Positions 42,950-57,300 of a stretch of 64,000 bases of DNA are shown here, piece after piece. The stretch is from Enoplosus armatus (Eukaryota; Chordata; Actinopteri; Centrarchiformes; Enoplosidae). Every line of letters begins with the position of its first letter. Within the stretch, counting starts at the first letter, position 1. A program made the position numbers and the translations under genes. Under the pieces are notes generated by a model. The model saw only the letters and a list, made by a program, of their open reading frames with translations. It had not been told where the DNA came from and did no database searches. The stretch spans positions 25,084,741 through 25,148,740 of the forward strand of contig NC_092182.1 of NCBI RefSeq assembly GCF_043641665.1, written 5' to 3'.

Positions 42950-45900
42950 ATGCATAACCAAATGTGGCCTTTTATGGAGCCCTCAAAGTCTGAAAAGATA
43001 TTTTATACACAAGTTAATAAAAATATCATGAGGACTGCAAATTTAATCTAGATGTCTTTTGACCTACAAATCACAAAATCAATGCCGTACTGGATTTTGG
43101 TCTTCCCCTGTGTATGTACATGTGGGTGGATGAAATATTAGAAACACACCACACCACACCACCACTGTATACACCACATGCAGTACCTGTGCAACACAAA
43201 GCTTTTCAAATATATGTGAAAAACCCCAATGTACTACAAATGACACCAATGTAACTCCTATTTAAGTTTTAAGCATCTGTGCTGCTGCTGCACTGTTCAT
43301 TAAGGTACTTTCTTGACCATGAGTCAAGATTGTCCAGGTGGTTCTGGTTGGTGATTGGTTCCTTCATGGCAGCCTTTGTGGATATAAGGCCACCTGCCCC
43401 CCAGGCTCTCCTTTTTCAGTAAGTCAATATCTTGTCCTTGATATCAGTGTGGTGTTTTCTAGCAAGTCATTTGATGCAAAAACTCTGGGAAGCTCTGGGA
43501 ACTGTTGGGGTGAGTAACCCCTAACCCTATTTTTCCAAAGTTAAGAGCTTGTCTTGGCTTCGTGGTGGCCCTGCAACCCACAGGAAGTGAGTGAAATCAA
43601 TCCAACCTTGGTTTACCTAACAAAACAAAAATAACCCAAAACAGAAATCACTTACCTAATCTCTTAACTACTAAAGCACAGGAGAAAAACTGTACAAACA
43701 ACCCCCAACCCCTCCCAAATTAAGCTACATCTTCTGAAATGATGGCAGTAAGCAGCTCTTTGAAGCCCCTGGAAAAAAAGGCTGCAGTTTATGGCATATT
43801 TTGACCCAAACATCCGTTTCACAACAGGGAAATAAAGGCTCAGACATGCTGGTGATTAACAGAAGCTGGGTAGTGAAAACAACACATTTTCCCAGACTGT
43901 AATTTTCCCTCAATAGCTGCGGTTACATGAACCACTTTGTTTTTCTTTTCTAATCAAGTCAACTGACTCCCATTAAAGTTTTTCCATGAGTGCTACATAA
44001 AATACTAGTTTAAAATGTCATGTTTATGCCTCACAGTAAGCAGTCAGTAAAGACAGAAGGCTCTTTCAGGTACAGTACATATCCAGTCACAAGCCTTTGT
44101 TCCTTATTTTGTCTCAATTTATAATTTTGCCCAGAAAAGGTAGTACACAAATACCAACATGATTATTGTGATTATTGCTCCCATGTGACCCAACAAAAGC
44201 CCCTTCGTTCAGCACGAACTCAGAGGATATTGGCAGCTTGAACCTGCTGTTGAATAATATGAATGTTAATTTTGCTTTTGTGTTGCCGCAGTCGGAGCTT
44301 TAAATAACTGGCACTCCAGAGAAAGAAACACAACGCTGACATTTCCATTCTCTGCCTGCTTGCTCCAAGAATAGACTTTGCTGCTGAGAATTTCTTTTTC
44401 CATTTCATCCTCATGACAGTTTTTTGGCCTTCACACAGAGCAAAAAGTAAAAACAAATCTGCATGTTTTTAAGATCAGTGTTTCATGGTACTTTCGCCTT
44501 TTGTTCTACAGTCAAAAATAGAAATACACAGGAAATGGAAGGGCAAAGCAAGTGAGGGATGATGTGAAAATCAAATGTGGCCAGTTTTGATCCCAGGATG
44601 TTGCGGTTACTTGGTACAGGCCATAGGGACACCTTATATGCACATTTTTCCATTTGTTTTTGCAGATTTTTACCCTGTTTGCTCCCATTTGGCACGTCCA
44701 ATTTCCTCCACACTGTAGCCCAGTTACTGCTCGCAACTTTGACACAAGATTGTTTTTACCTGCCAGCAGTGAGCTTCACCTTGGCATAATGCATGGGATG
44801 TGTGCACTACCCCCCCCCCAGTTTCACCACCCCCTACTGTAACGGCACTCCAACAACCAGTAGGATTCACTAGTGCTGTTTGTAGCTACCACCTGAGCTG
44901 AAGATTGTTAAATGTTTCCAGCTCACAGTTGCGACTCCTCTGTGACATTGATAAGCACGAGAACCACACCAAGAAAAACGATAGATATCTGAATACTGAT
45001 GATGAGACTGTTGATGTGGTAAACTATTACTTTCTTACACATCCAGCAGTTACGGAGCAGCGTCATCATTGATTTGGAGTTGTTTCTGGCCACCTACAGA
45101 AGTCAATATTCACTCTCTTTTAGCTTTTAGTTTTTGGTCTCTATCTCCTGAGAGAAATATGCCTGTCTGGCTCCTTATCTGCTAAATGCTCAACTGTGTT
45201 CGCCAGCTATTTGTTAGCTTTTTCTCTGAAAACAGCTGCCTGCTGTCTCAGAAAACAGTTGTGGGTCGGACAGCAAAGCAATGAGCTGAAAGTTGCTATA
45301 AATCCCTGGAAAAGCCGAGGGTAGCTGCAGGTTCAGGTGATAATTCTCTGTCGGTTCTCCACTGAGTCCAACCCCTTTCACAATATCACATTGTTTTGTC
45401 ATGTGAAGTAAGTCATGTTATAATTTCTACATCTGAGGGAGGAAAAAAAAATCCCTCCTCAATTCTGTAGAAAGGCCGACACAGAGTATGGAACAAAAAT
45501 TAAGATAAAAAGCGTGGAACTGGGGGATGAACTCTCAAAAGAACTAAATACTTTTGATAATACATGTTTGATAAATCTGCATGTGAAATTTATCTTGTAG
45601 GCAACAAACAAGAATTGTGACTGAGGTGATTGAGGGACCTGTGTGTTAATCTTTGCAATGCCTTGTCTCGGTTTTTGAGATTCCCATGAAGACACAGCGC
45701 CGTGGATGAAGAAGATGACAAGCCACAGTTTGACCCTCATCGTCCCTCCATCCTGAGGAGGAAAGTAACCCTTCCTTACTCAAGGTAGGACTCTGGTAGG
45801 ACTGTGCCCCACATCTTATTGATAAGCTGATCATTTCTTGTGTATATAAAATGTCTAGCCAAGTATTTGTCCCTCTAAACTGTAGTCGAGTACCTCAAAA

Positions 45901-46385
45901 TTGTTCAAAAGTGCAGTATTTGAACAAGTGTACTTAAAGTGTTGATACACATTACGACCAGCAGATTATGATTGTGATTTGAGTGATGTCTTATCAGAAC
46001 AATGGAAATCTCTTTTCTGTCAAACTCCTTTTGATGAATGAAATACACGATGACTTGTGTTGGCCTGTTGAGTGACGCAACTCATCAACATCATACTTTA
46101 CCCGTCGCCCGATGTGTTGTCTTAGTTTTTACTCATTTAGTATGTGCTCCTTTCTGGCTGCCAAGACTAAAAACACGTGTGTGATGTTGGAAGTAAATCA
46201 TTAGGTGTGGTTTTTCCAGTCTTTCCAGATTTCTGCTGGTCTTCAGGTCTGTCTCCAGCTTTAGTTACTTTCCACCGCTGCTGGTGAAAGTGGAAAATCA
46301 TGATGACGACCTGTGATACAATCCAGAGATGGAATTTCTTGATTCAAGGTTGGCTTGTTTGTGTGCATTTTAATAGACCTGGTAG

Positions 46386-46386
<1 letters not shown>

Positions 46387-46429
<43 letters not shown>
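46387..46429. repeat. (TG)n microsatellite
   Basis: About 21 TG units in the intergenic interval. Confidence 0.95.
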
Positions 46430-46432
<3 letters not shown>

Positions 46433-47702
46433 AACGTGCATACAGTCTGTATTGGGTGTTTAACTACTTTTCCATATGGTACTGCTCTGCTTTGTGTGAG
46501 CATGTGTGAGCATGTGTGTGCATGCATTTGTACTGTGTGTATGTGTGTGTGTGTGTTGGATCTGTTATGTAACAGTAGACTCTTGGGGATAATTAAGTCA
46601 GCAGAAGCAGAATGTACAGCACAGTTTACACACACAAAATGAACCATGTTATTTAGCAGAGTGGGGGGAAAAAATATCACGTGTACACACAATTTCCACA
46701 CAGGCAGGGAAACACAGAGGCTCAAATACTTACACTGAAACACACCTTTTTCCAAATAAACAGACACATGGACACAAACATACACACTTTGAATAAGATA
46801 CGCACAGTACAGTGCATGGAAATGTGGATATGCCGCCCCCCCACCTGACATACCTCCTCCCACACACACACGTGGCTCGAAAGAACATTCGGGAACTGCA
46901 AAAGTCAACAAGTTCCTTGAAAATGTTTGTGGTTTGCAAATGAAAAAACATTAAGGTTGCGGCATAGAAACATGTGATGTTAAGATTTAAGACTTACCCT
47001 AATAGTTTGCGCCCCCCCCCTCTAAGAAGTATTACTTTCACTGTAGTAACTTTTTAGTGGTAAATCAAAACCAGGTTCCTTTTTTCAGTTGTTTAAACTA
47101 TCCTGTCGCCACTTATTCAGTCACACACACGAACCTGCAGAAGTTAACAAAGACTCACCAAAATAATGACAGACCAGTCACCCGACATAAAATTAGACAT
47201 TTTATTATTCTTTCTTTTCTCATGTTCTTCTCGAAAAGAGAAGTATAGCGGTACACTCTTTGTTTCATAGAAAATGAAAAAAACAAAACGACAACAACAA
47301 CAAAGTTATACATTTTATTTTCCCTTTCATCATTTTTGTTTTGTATTTTCTCCCATGTTTCGGAAGAGTAATGTTGTCATAGAAAAATACTATATTACAT
47401 AGAATAGAACTTTACACAATTTGGAAAAGAAAATTACACAATATCAACGCATACATAATTAATGGCCCAATCCGGAATCGCAATATGCTTTGATGCCACA
47501 TATCAACACATCTTTTGAAATTATTTAACGTCAAAATAAAGTCATGAAATGTTACAGGCCTGCAAGAATCAAATAAGGTCTCGTGTGATTTTTTTTTTTT
47601 TTTTCAGAAATGTGAAGCAATGTTATCTGGAGAGAAAGCAAATGGTTCGCTAATCACAAGCTGAATTGATGTGGGAAATGTTTAGCAGACCAGATAATAC
47701 GT

Positions 47703-47912
47703 CTGACCAGATACTGTGGTTAGTTAAGTAGGCTAATAGTTAAATGGCTAGTTAATTGTTTTCAGGCAGTAAGCTAATGGTTAGCGTAATACTCTAGTTA
47801 AATAACTGTACTTATGGTAGCTGACCAGATATCATGGTTAGCTACTTAAGCTAATGGTTAGCTGAGTAGGTGCTATAGGTGGCTAGCTAATTGTATTTGG
47901 GTTGTAAGTTAA
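47703..47912. repeat. Imperfect two-copy tandem repeat rich in gctaa/gttag
   Basis: The segment starting tgaccagatactgtggttag (47703) is repeated in altered form starting tgaccagatatcatggttag (47822). Both are followed by gctaatagtt/gctaatggtt, then ggctag-taattgt and a gtaagctaa/gtaagttaa end. Unit spacing is about 119 bp. Confidence 0.7.
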
Positions 47913-49345
47913 CAAGACAAGACACTATAGCTAGATAGCCATTATCTAGGAAATAGGCTAATATTTAACTAACCATAATACATTTTAGCCATAGTTGTCT
48001 GGGCGGTAGGACAGTTAGTCTAAAAGATGGTATGATTTTTTAGAAAACATGCACAAAATATCAGACCCAGTCAAATACAGAAGCCATGTCTGAATTCTAC
48101 GTACAGTTGTGAACAGCCGCGTTACACAATCAGCTTTTGCGACTGTTAGCTAGCAGCTGACCGTCTCCAAAATGGTCCCTGCAGGGTGAAAAAATAAAAG
48201 CCTTCTCTTACCTCAACCACTACAAACAGAAAGGCTTGGTTTGACAGAAATAGTAGGCAGTGATCTTTTTTTTTATATCTTTAAAACAGTGTATGAATGA
48301 CCGGCTTACATTGCACAATAACACCTCATGCAGTAGAAACCCTAACATGTGATCCATCCCCAACTGGAAACTCACAGTAATGACCTGCTGCCGAAGCAGT
48401 CACTAAGAGAAAAGAAGAATGCAACTCATTGCCTTTCCCCAGCCTGGTTTTCCCTACTGGTGATGGGATTTAAGCTAGCATCCTCAGAAACTGGGTTCTT
48501 TTGGATGAACCAGAAAAACACAATACATTTTGTGTGAGTGTGTGTGTTTGAAGGGAGCAGGCCTTACTGCAGCTGATGATGTAATAAATGTCAGATTATG
48601 TAATAACTTGTCAAATGTAATGACATCCTTTAATGGGCTCAGTGTAATAAAACGCATTATACTCATAAAATCTTCAGACTGACATTGCATCATTTTTCCT
48701 TCAAATTTCAGTGCATTAGTATGATTTAATCATTTGTAATAATTTTAAAATTATTGCAACATCAATCCAGGGTAATTTAATATTTTGTCATTACATTTTC
48801 AATCACTTACATTTATTACATAATACAACTGGGAGAAATTCTTATATTTTATAACTTCACTCATCGATGGGCCTTTTGTTGCGGTTCCGGATTGGGCTTT
48901 AAACTGACCTTTGACCCAGAAATGCATAGGGAGTATGGATGACCACACATACGTACATACATACATAAAAACCAACAGAACAATTTGGAAGGCTTTTCTC
49001 AGCATTTTGTCTTTTTTGTTGCTTTACAAAACTTTTTTTTTGGCCACTTGACATTGCGTAAAAAACACTCAGACAAGTCTGCTCTGTTGTACATGAAAAT
49101 ACTTACAGTGCATGGTATTAAACAGTGTGCTTCTTTTTTGTAGTAAGTGCTTGGAGAGAAGTATATGTCCCTTTTTTTTTTTTTTATTTATGAAAAAGTT
49201 GTCTTTCTCTGGCTTGCTCACAAAAACGGAGTTTATACTGTTTTCAGTCTCATCAGGGTTTCGTAAGGGAGAGTGAATGGCCCACAGCCCTGAAAAATAT
49301 CACCTCTGTACAATGAAATGTACACCACCTAGCTCTCTCTCTCTG

Positions 49346-49368
49346 ACACACACACACACACACACACA
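49346..49368. repeat. (AC)n microsatellite
   Basis: About 11 AC units following a short CT run. Confidence 0.9.
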
Positions 49369-49927
49369 AACACATGCAGAAAAGCTCATACATGCTCAAA
49401 AGGAAAGAAAAAAAAAAACATCCATAGATGCATACATGTAAACACGTGTAGAAACCTCGACATACACAGAGGCTCAGACACCAATACAGTCATATACAAG
49501 CAAGCTCCCTCATTCATAGACAAACAGACCGACACACATACACGGGTGTGTTCTCAAAGGGGGCAGCTGGATGCTAACTGTATTATGTAACAAAGTGAGG
49601 AAAGAGTGAGAGACCTACAGAGTGAAAGCGAGAGAGAGAGAGAACAGAGGTTGTGATTGTTCCCGTTGAAAATGTTTCCAATCCACCAGAGGACAAAGGC
49701 TATTTTCTGTCCTCTCTCTTTCACAGAAACATTCTCACATGTACTAATACTGTGTGTCTCTGTGTTTGTATGTATTGTCTCTCTCTCACACACGTTTTTG
49801 TACTCACACCGTATTATTAGTTCTCTCCATTGTGCTTACATGCATCCACACACGCAGGACCACGCATATAAAAATGTTACCTTCCAACCTGTATATATAC
49901 ACTCTTTTTCTCTGTCTCATGCATGCG

Positions 49928-49952
49928 CACACACACACACACACACACACAC
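49928..49952. repeat. (CA)n microsatellite
   Basis: About 12 CA units. Confidence 0.9.
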
Positions 49953-52900
49953 TCTCTGCCAAGTGCAGTAGGAGGGAAGCGACAGCCAGTCTCATTTCTG
50001 TTAATCCACAAATAATTGGGGCAAAGAAACTTTTGGCAGAATTAAGAGAAAATCATGAAAACAGAAGGTGAAGGAATCTCTGCTGTTACCAAACAGACCA
50101 AAAATATGAGGTGAAGAGAGGGCGGAGAGTTAAGAAGAGTCATTAAATGATAGGTTCGGGTTTCTTCAAGTATGTCTTACTACAATACCCACATAGCAGA
50201 GTTGCAAAGTGGGTGGAGCGCGCTGACAGTTGGAGCACTTCCATGGTTAGATGGAGCCAAAGATTAACCGTTAGCGTTAGAAAAGACCTGGTTCTTTGAT
50301 TTAAAAAGTCGAATTGGTCACAGAAAACGACTTGACCTGTTAATGTCTGGTGTAAGCTAACGTTTAAGCTGTTGAGAGAACTAGTAATACAATCTGCAGC
50401 CTAAAACAATTCACTTTTGAATTATCTGTCAATTTTGGATGAATTCAGCAACTGTGGCGCTGTGTTTTGTTCTCCACTGCACTGATGAAGCATTTTTAAT
50501 TCGCTACTGGTGTCTGCCTCCTTATGTGTAAAACGTTTACAGCTCTGTAATGTAACCTGACTGATTTCGTCTCCAAAGCAATACAGCAGGCAAGGCTCAT
50601 GGCACCCTTTGAGACACACCCAGAAAGATAAGACATGTACTGACTCACTCATGTACATGCACATCATGAACAGAGATACAGTAATACAACGCAACCAAAC
50701 ACACCGAGTGAACAAACATTAAGACAAACACATAATGACACTCGCGCACAAGCTGCATTGTTTCATGTCCTCATGTTATCTGTGCATAATGGCCCTGTGC
50801 TGTAAGTGTGACTTGTTCCTGGAACAGCTTGGTACTTATCTTCAGCATCCCGACGAATGATCTGTTTGCAGAAGATGCCGTCGGGCTCAGACTACAGGAG
50901 TTTTGGGCCGAGAAATGTGGCGCGGGACCTTGGTTGGTTTGGCCCACATTATCTGGTAATGTGAGGAGTTTACATATCCAGTCTTCAACCTCCCAAACTG
51001 GGCCGCCCTGTAAAACTTGGATGATACTTTCTGAGCAAGACCACGATTGCCAATGAGAGAGATGAGCTAAAGGTGGTCCCAGAGCAGCAGTAAACATTCT
51101 AGCCCTTGAGGCTAACGTTAGCTAGCATACTACCGTTGACATATTAAAACTGACAGTTGAAATCTCACCTCCAGTTCTCGCTGAAGACTAGACAACCTGT
51201 CAGACTGGTTCAGCCTGCTTTTGTTTTTCCTCACTGAAGCATTACTACAGCAAGTTGTTGCACCGCGTCAGTCTCCATTTTGTTTACGTCTGCTTCCCCT
51301 TGAGATCATGTGAGGTGGTGCATTGCCCCCTCTGGCGCGATCATTTCTGTAATTTCCTGTAGTGTGTGTGATGCGCCATCATTGTCAAATCTTGTAGCGT
51401 GTTCATAAACATCTGTGAAGTTTCTCTTTATGTTTTCAAAATCGGTTAGGATTTTAAAACTCCTGTAGTCTGAGCCCAGCTTAACTTTGTCCATGACTTT
51501 TGTGCTGCAAAAGGGCCAGTCTTTCCTACAAAGCCAAACAGCAGTAACATTATTATTATTATTATTCAGACATCATTTGAAGGTGCTGATAATACTTGAC
51601 TTTTTTTATGCATTGCCTGTGAACCCTGTTGCTTTGTTTAGCGAAGAGGATGTTACTTGTGTTTGACTGTGCTTGTTGTTCACACTGGGGCAGCTCGCCA
51701 CCTGTCTATGTATCTCGTCAAAGAATGACGTACACCCAATAGCAATAATGCTAAACAGTATTCATGCTTGTTATTTTCACGACAATCCTATTTGAGAAGC
51801 AATATGTGGTGTAGCCTCGAATTATGAAGGAGTGTTATAAGGAGTGTAAAGCATTAATGCTAAATCACATCTCTCTGCTCCAAAGTAATGTATCTTTGCT
51901 GTTGAGTCAGCACGCACTGGTCTTGAAGCTGCATTATTTTTTTCTTTATAATTTCTGGTTAAAATCACACATTTTGACGATTGCATGTCACTAACAATAT
52001 TTAAATCACAGCAACTCTCATCGCTCGGCACTGTTGTTTCTTACCTCTGAGTCAGACATAACTAGCCGAGTAGAACAGACGTCAGTTAGTTACAGCGGTT
52101 GACAACCTTGACGTTCTGCTTCAAGCCCAGCAAAATGCGTGTGACTGATTGTTGCCTCATTTGGTTGGAGGGGCTTTGCGGAGTGACACAAGGCAGCAGA
52201 GAGAGAGGCGAAAGGTTTAGCCCCTCCAACCCCAGATGTCTCTCGTTTGTACAGAGTTGCCGTGATTGGCCAGTTACGTACTAGCAAACCCAGATTGGTT
52301 GTTTGATTTAGACCGGGTCCAGGTTTTGAAAAAAATTAAACACAAAGGGGTGGGCACTCACAGACAAAAGGAACCCTTCAATTAAATATTGTTAGTGACA
52401 TGCAAAATTTGTTATTTCAACCAAAGTTATAATGAAATAGTATTAACACTGGCTGCCCAGGCGAACTGTAAACCATGTTGGATAAATATGTTCCCACCAG
52501 CCTTTCATTTCTTTTACCTTCTGTTACCACCAGAAACTCACAAGCTTTAGCTGTTTGTTGTTGAAGAACGTTACTTTATTCCTGTTTTGTGTGTGTGTTT
52601 GAGCAATTATCCCCAAAACCTGCCCCAGCGGCGACAGTGTAAAATATAGTTTTGATTTCTGCTAAAAACTAACCAGAACCTTGACCATGGCAATTATACT
52701 AATGTCTCAAAATGTATGTGGTACTGAATATCTCATAAATGCTACACACAATACATTTTAATGGTGTAAATAGGCATTATATGCTAAACCTCCACCCTAA
52801 TCATGAGCTCTGCTATTTAAAATGCATACACAGTAGCTACTGCTCTTTGACTTTGTAGGCCAGCAGTGAGCTGAGGTGAGATGAACCCAGCGCTCTCAGA

Positions 52901-53683
52901 CAACTGTAATGACAGATTGGGCGATGTAGATGGGTAACTCTCAACAAAACAAAACAAAATCTCTCAAAACATGTTCTTCTGTTGGCAACACAGTTTTCTC
53001 CGGGGGGCGTCTCCACGAGCTCAGCTGCCCAATTGTGTTGCAGCAAACGTTGCCTTTGTCAGTAAATTCCATATACGATGCTATGTTTCGTCAGGAGAGG
53101 AAAGCAATTCCTTCCATTCTTTCTCTTCCCTTCAATGATTGGATCGAACAAAAACGGTTTGACAGTTGTGATGACATAATTGTCTTGACCTTGCTATGAT
53201 GGCACAAAGTTAGATTTTATTTTTTTTATGATATCACTGTGCTGACCTTATGATGTGCAGAGGTATCCAATATAGAAGTCCGCTTTCGTGTGCCAGCTGG
53301 AAACAAAGCCAATCTTGACCTTTCCAGAAAATTACTCTTGGGAGTTGCAAAGGAGCAGCAGTATTTGAGCAGCAATATGGCCTTCTACACTGGCTACATC
53401 TGTATAGACCACTGTCAGACACAACAGAATGAACTGAACTGTCATGAACTGTTGGTTCAATCTCCTATTGAATCTTATTAGCCTTTCTTAAAACAAATGA
53501 AATCTGCAAACCGGGCAAGGCTGCTTCTCTCTTATCAATGCAGTTTCACTTGAAATTTAATAAAATCACTTACAATATTGTGTAATAAGGCAGATCCCTC
53601 TGATACCATCAGCACTAGAAATTTCCATTAACCGGTGCCTGGCATTAAAAACAGCTGAAATGACCTCACCCAAATTGCAGGTT

Positions 53684-53689
53684 TTTATT
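53684..53689 (-). terminator. grip2: Candidate proximal poly(A) signal of grip2
   Basis: TTTATT on the + strand reads AATAAA on the - strand, about 500 nt downstream of the grip2 stop codon. It is the first such hexamer noticed after the stop. More distal candidates exist at 53216 and 47.2-47.3 kb. Confidence 0.35.
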
Positions 53690-53942
53690 CATTTGTTTTA
53701 AGTAAAAACAAGATTCAACAAGACTCAACAAGAAGAGTCAGAATCAGTTAAAATGGCTGGTTAAAGTGGCAAGTAAGTGGTTGTTTATGTTGGAACAACA
53801 CAGTGAGGACTCCAAGCCAGCTTTCAGGAGAGTGTCTCTGGTGGTGTTTCTGCACTGTGGCAGTGCTTCCATGGAGAAATTTACTGTATGACAGCAGTTC
53901 AACCCAGTGTGAATAGGAGGGGGCGACTGTGTGAGCATGCAA

Positions 53943-53943
<1 letters not shown>

Positions 53944-53976
<33 letters not shown>
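53944..53976. repeat. (TG)n microsatellite
   Basis: About 16 TG units downstream of grip2. Confidence 0.95.
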
Positions 53977-53980
<4 letters not shown>

Positions 53981-54147
53981 AGGAGTCTCTGTGTTTAAGT
54001 AGAATTATTGCAAGCCGGTGGAGTGTGTGTGTTTGGGCCAGTTCCAGTAGATATAACTTTACACTTCATCACCAATTATAGTTTCCTGCCTGAGTGTGAC
54101 AGAGTGAATGCATGTGTGTGTATGTCTAGAGATCCATCTGTCTGTCA

Positions 54148-54149
<2 letters not shown>

Positions 54150-54186
<37 letters not shown>
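54150..54186. repeat. (TG)n microsatellite abutting the grip2 stop codon
   Basis: On the - strand this is a (CA)n array beginning directly after the stop. The T at 54186 serves both as the last repeat base and as the third base of the TAA stop. Length changes would leave the protein intact. Confidence 0.95.
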
Positions 54187-54189
<3 letters not shown>

Positions 54190-54344
54190 AGGTCTAGCGG
54201 GTGATCTAAAGTGTTGTTATTGTCCTCTGTGTCGTCATTGGCCAGTGGGTTGCGGCTGATGACCAGCTCCAGTCTGTCTCCAGCCTCTGTGATCAGAGGC
54301 ACCGCCAGGCAGCAGTCAAAGTCCCTCGTCCTCACGTGGTTCAC
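54186..54344 (-). CDS. grip2: grip2 last coding exon (second half of PDZ7, C-terminus)
   Basis: Acceptor (complement) tttgtccag|gt, TAA at 54188-54186, 53 codons. Encodes [20 protein letters not shown] and [14 protein letters not shown], closing PDZ7, then an acidic, Asn-rich tail ending DHPLDL. A (CA)n repeat starts right after the stop. Confidence 0.93.
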
Positions 54345-57300
54345 CTGGACAAAGACAGACAGACGCAGACAGTGGCTGCTCTGTTAAATAGTACTTCTGT
54401 TCAGTTCATCAGCTTGCTAACAAAGACTGAGACCAGCTATTGCTTTAGGTTAATCCTTGATTATAAATTGGGTCTTATTTTTGCCGTTTCAACCTTCATT
54501 CCTATATTAATAACATTGTACTAAGCAAGTAACAGCAACATTGCATTGAAAACACACGCCTTTTAAAATGACATCCCGATACATGAGTACTCAGTGAGTA
54601 CTCAATACTCATGGGTCTGACTACACCCACGTACTAACATACTGGGATATGAGGCCCGTGACTTAAAATGAATGTGGGCCAGGGGCCCCCTTGCTCGGGC
54701 CACACCCATCCTCGAACTTGGCCTTCATTTTGATCTCAGCTACACACCTGTTTGGTGAATAGAAGGTTATTACTGTATAAACAGGTAGAAATGGTGGTCC
54801 AACTACATAACAAACAAGACATAACAAACCATAATTATATATAACCATGCTATGCTATACTGACCTTACTATGACTCTTCTCAGGCACATTGCAGTCTGT
54901 AAGTAGTAATGTGATGAAGCTGTGTTTGCTCTGAACTCCTTCACATTGAAATTATATGAAACTATGACTACATGGTTAAAATTTTTATTTGAGGGTGTTT
55001 ACATCCACGTTAGATTCACCATGTAGTATTTTTAGGCTGTTTTTATGCAAAGCACCAACATTTTATACAAAAAGGCCACAGAAATTTAGAAGAGGTAAAT
55101 AACATCATCATATTTATTATTTAGTGCTACATCTTTTTGTGGTGAGTAAATGTCTAAAGCGTCAGACCCACAGATATCACCAGACCCGTAGTATCTTTCA
55201 GGCCTTTTACTTAGCCATCTTTAGCTTGTCATGAACAAGCCACCATTATTTAGGACTTTGTATAAAGGGGCTTCGAGTTCTATACTGTTGTCCAGATATG
55301 GATGTTAACACCCTCAAACATTAAAGCGATTTCCTTATCATTACCTGCAGGATCCTGTCATAGGGTTTGAGCCCGGCTCGGTCAGCTGGCCCGTCAGGTC
55401 TGATCATGTTGACGTAAACTCCTTTCTCCAAGAAGCCGTCTGACACGCTGAAGCCAAAGTCATCAATCTCTGGGTCCTTTACTACTGTTACCTACAGAGG
55501 GCAACTCAAGGATGTGAGGTCGGTTTGGTGAAACTGAATCTTCCAACTCAGTTTAGTTTAAACATGAACAGAAAGCAGCGGCTGTCAGGATGTAAGAGTA
55601 ACGCATTAATAAAACTCAAACACAACAGATGAGTCGACCATTGTTGTGTCACAGTGAATCTTATGAAACCGTCACATCATGTGCTTCGAGTACGAATTGA
55701 GAATATGTCTGACAAAAAAGTTGCAACTGGCAGTGTGGAGTTTTGTTTTGGCATTGCCAGACATTGGAGAAGAAAAGACAGAGATGAAACAAAATGGAAA
55801 CAGACTGCTCTTTCTCACAAACGCCATATTTAACATGCTGAACTGGCTGAAATGGCTGCTGATGCACCACAAAAAATACAGGCAATGATCAGCCACAGAT
55901 GCGTAATGTTGGCTTGGTGTGTCATGTCAAGACTTTGTATGATTGTATGTAAATTTGACTATATATCCAAATATATATTGGGGGGTTTCTGTATAGGGAA
56001 TGGTATTAGTCGATTTATACAAGTATGAAAGTCGATCATTAAAGCTTTGTGTTACAAATGATACTACTGTGAAGGATATACTGTACAGTATTCACCCATG
56101 CTGCATGCTTTACTGAAGCACGAGTAAATGCAGGATAAATGGCTGCTGGCTGCTCCTACAAACGACCACGGCTCAACACAGCATCAATGCAGGATAAATG
56201 GAAGATGGATGTTTTTACAATTGGTAATGCAGGCCAGATGTTTTGCTAAGAACTGTGGGTTAACAGAAAAAAAACTGAAAAGGCAGTATTATATGATATA
56301 TGAATATTGTGTGACCTTTTAATGAGACGCTGTAGAGGCTGCAACATTTTGGCTGATGGCCAATGAACCCTTCAGACTTTAGTGTATTTTTTCCCTGTGG
56401 ATAATAAATGTATTTCTCATTCTGGCCCTGAGCTGTGCAAGTTTGAACAGACCCTTGTATGAAGTCATTATTGTAAATCCACAGGAGGGTGAAGACATGT
56501 AGCTACCAGCATAACCGTTGCCCAAGGGGGGTTTGTCCCTGAACTGTACTTTCTATACTGTATTACATACCATGCACTGTAAAAAACGGTCTTTCTCAAA
56601 CTCATAAAACCTTTTTATGACTTTTTAAAGTTAACCAATCCAAAATAAGTACAGATGGGCCTTTTTCACAGAATACATTTTGACATGTGACATTAGTATA
56701 AAGTCTACTCTGAAAAAGGTCTAGCTGGAAAAACAACCTACTTCTTATTATGATAACATCATTTGTCTTAACAGTCAGACAATGCATAAAATGGAGTCAA
56801 ACAGAAGACATTTTGGTGACATGTGGAGGGAGACACTTCGGCAACACAGACCCTAAACTCTTCAGAGAGAGCTGGGGGTGAGTTCACTTTCTAACAGCGG
56901 GCTGAATTTTGGAAAATGCACTCATTCACTTTCTTGCAGAGGCAGCTGAGAAGATCGATAGCATTCTCATGTCTTGCATTAAGTATGGAGCTAGCGCCAG
57001 GAGGTCTTTATGCTAAACTAAGCTAATCCCCCCCTCTGGCTCCGGCTCCATACTTTCCACACAGACATGTGAGCAGTATTGATCTTCTTATCTAACTCTC
57101 AACAAGAAAGCAAATAAGCATATTTCCCAAAATTCCAACCAATTGGCACTAAATGTGGATGAAGTAGATTGTAAAATAATACTCACGCTAACAGCACATC
57201 ACATTGTTCAATCGTTGAAATGTGAGCCCAACCCTTTACTGAACTTCAAGTCATTTTGGATTTGCTTTACTTTGTTCGTAGTGTTTCCCCTACACTCATG

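Larger units (their letters stand above)
42331..47200. other. Intergenic DNA between slc6a6 and grip2 3' ends
   Basis: No exon chain or domain recognised on either strand. Holds CA-rich patches (42.39 kb), an AT palindrome (42.91 kb), CACCA repeats near 43.14 kb and a (TG)n array at 46.39 kb. The long minus-strand frame at 46.26-46.91 kb is driven by dinucleotide repeats. Confidence 0.6.
47201..54185 (-). other. grip2: Probable grip2 3' UTR and downstream DNA
   Basis: Lies downstream of the grip2 stop on the - strand. No further coding exon was recognised. Complement AATAAA hexamers occur at 53684-53689, 53216-53221, 47314-47319 and 47201-47206, so the transcript could end after about 0.5 kb or about 7 kb. 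Contains several microsatellites, a two-copy tandem repeat at 47.7 kb and family B repeat-free AT-rich DNA. The extent of the UTR is unresolved. Confidence 0.35.

Noticed and set aside
46261..46911. 216-codon - strand frame
   Set aside because: Largely Thr/His alternation from CA repeats; no domain or gene structure.
50771..51097. 108-codon - strand and overlapping + strand frames
   Set aside because: No recognised domain, no splice-site context; both strands equally open, which suggests chance.
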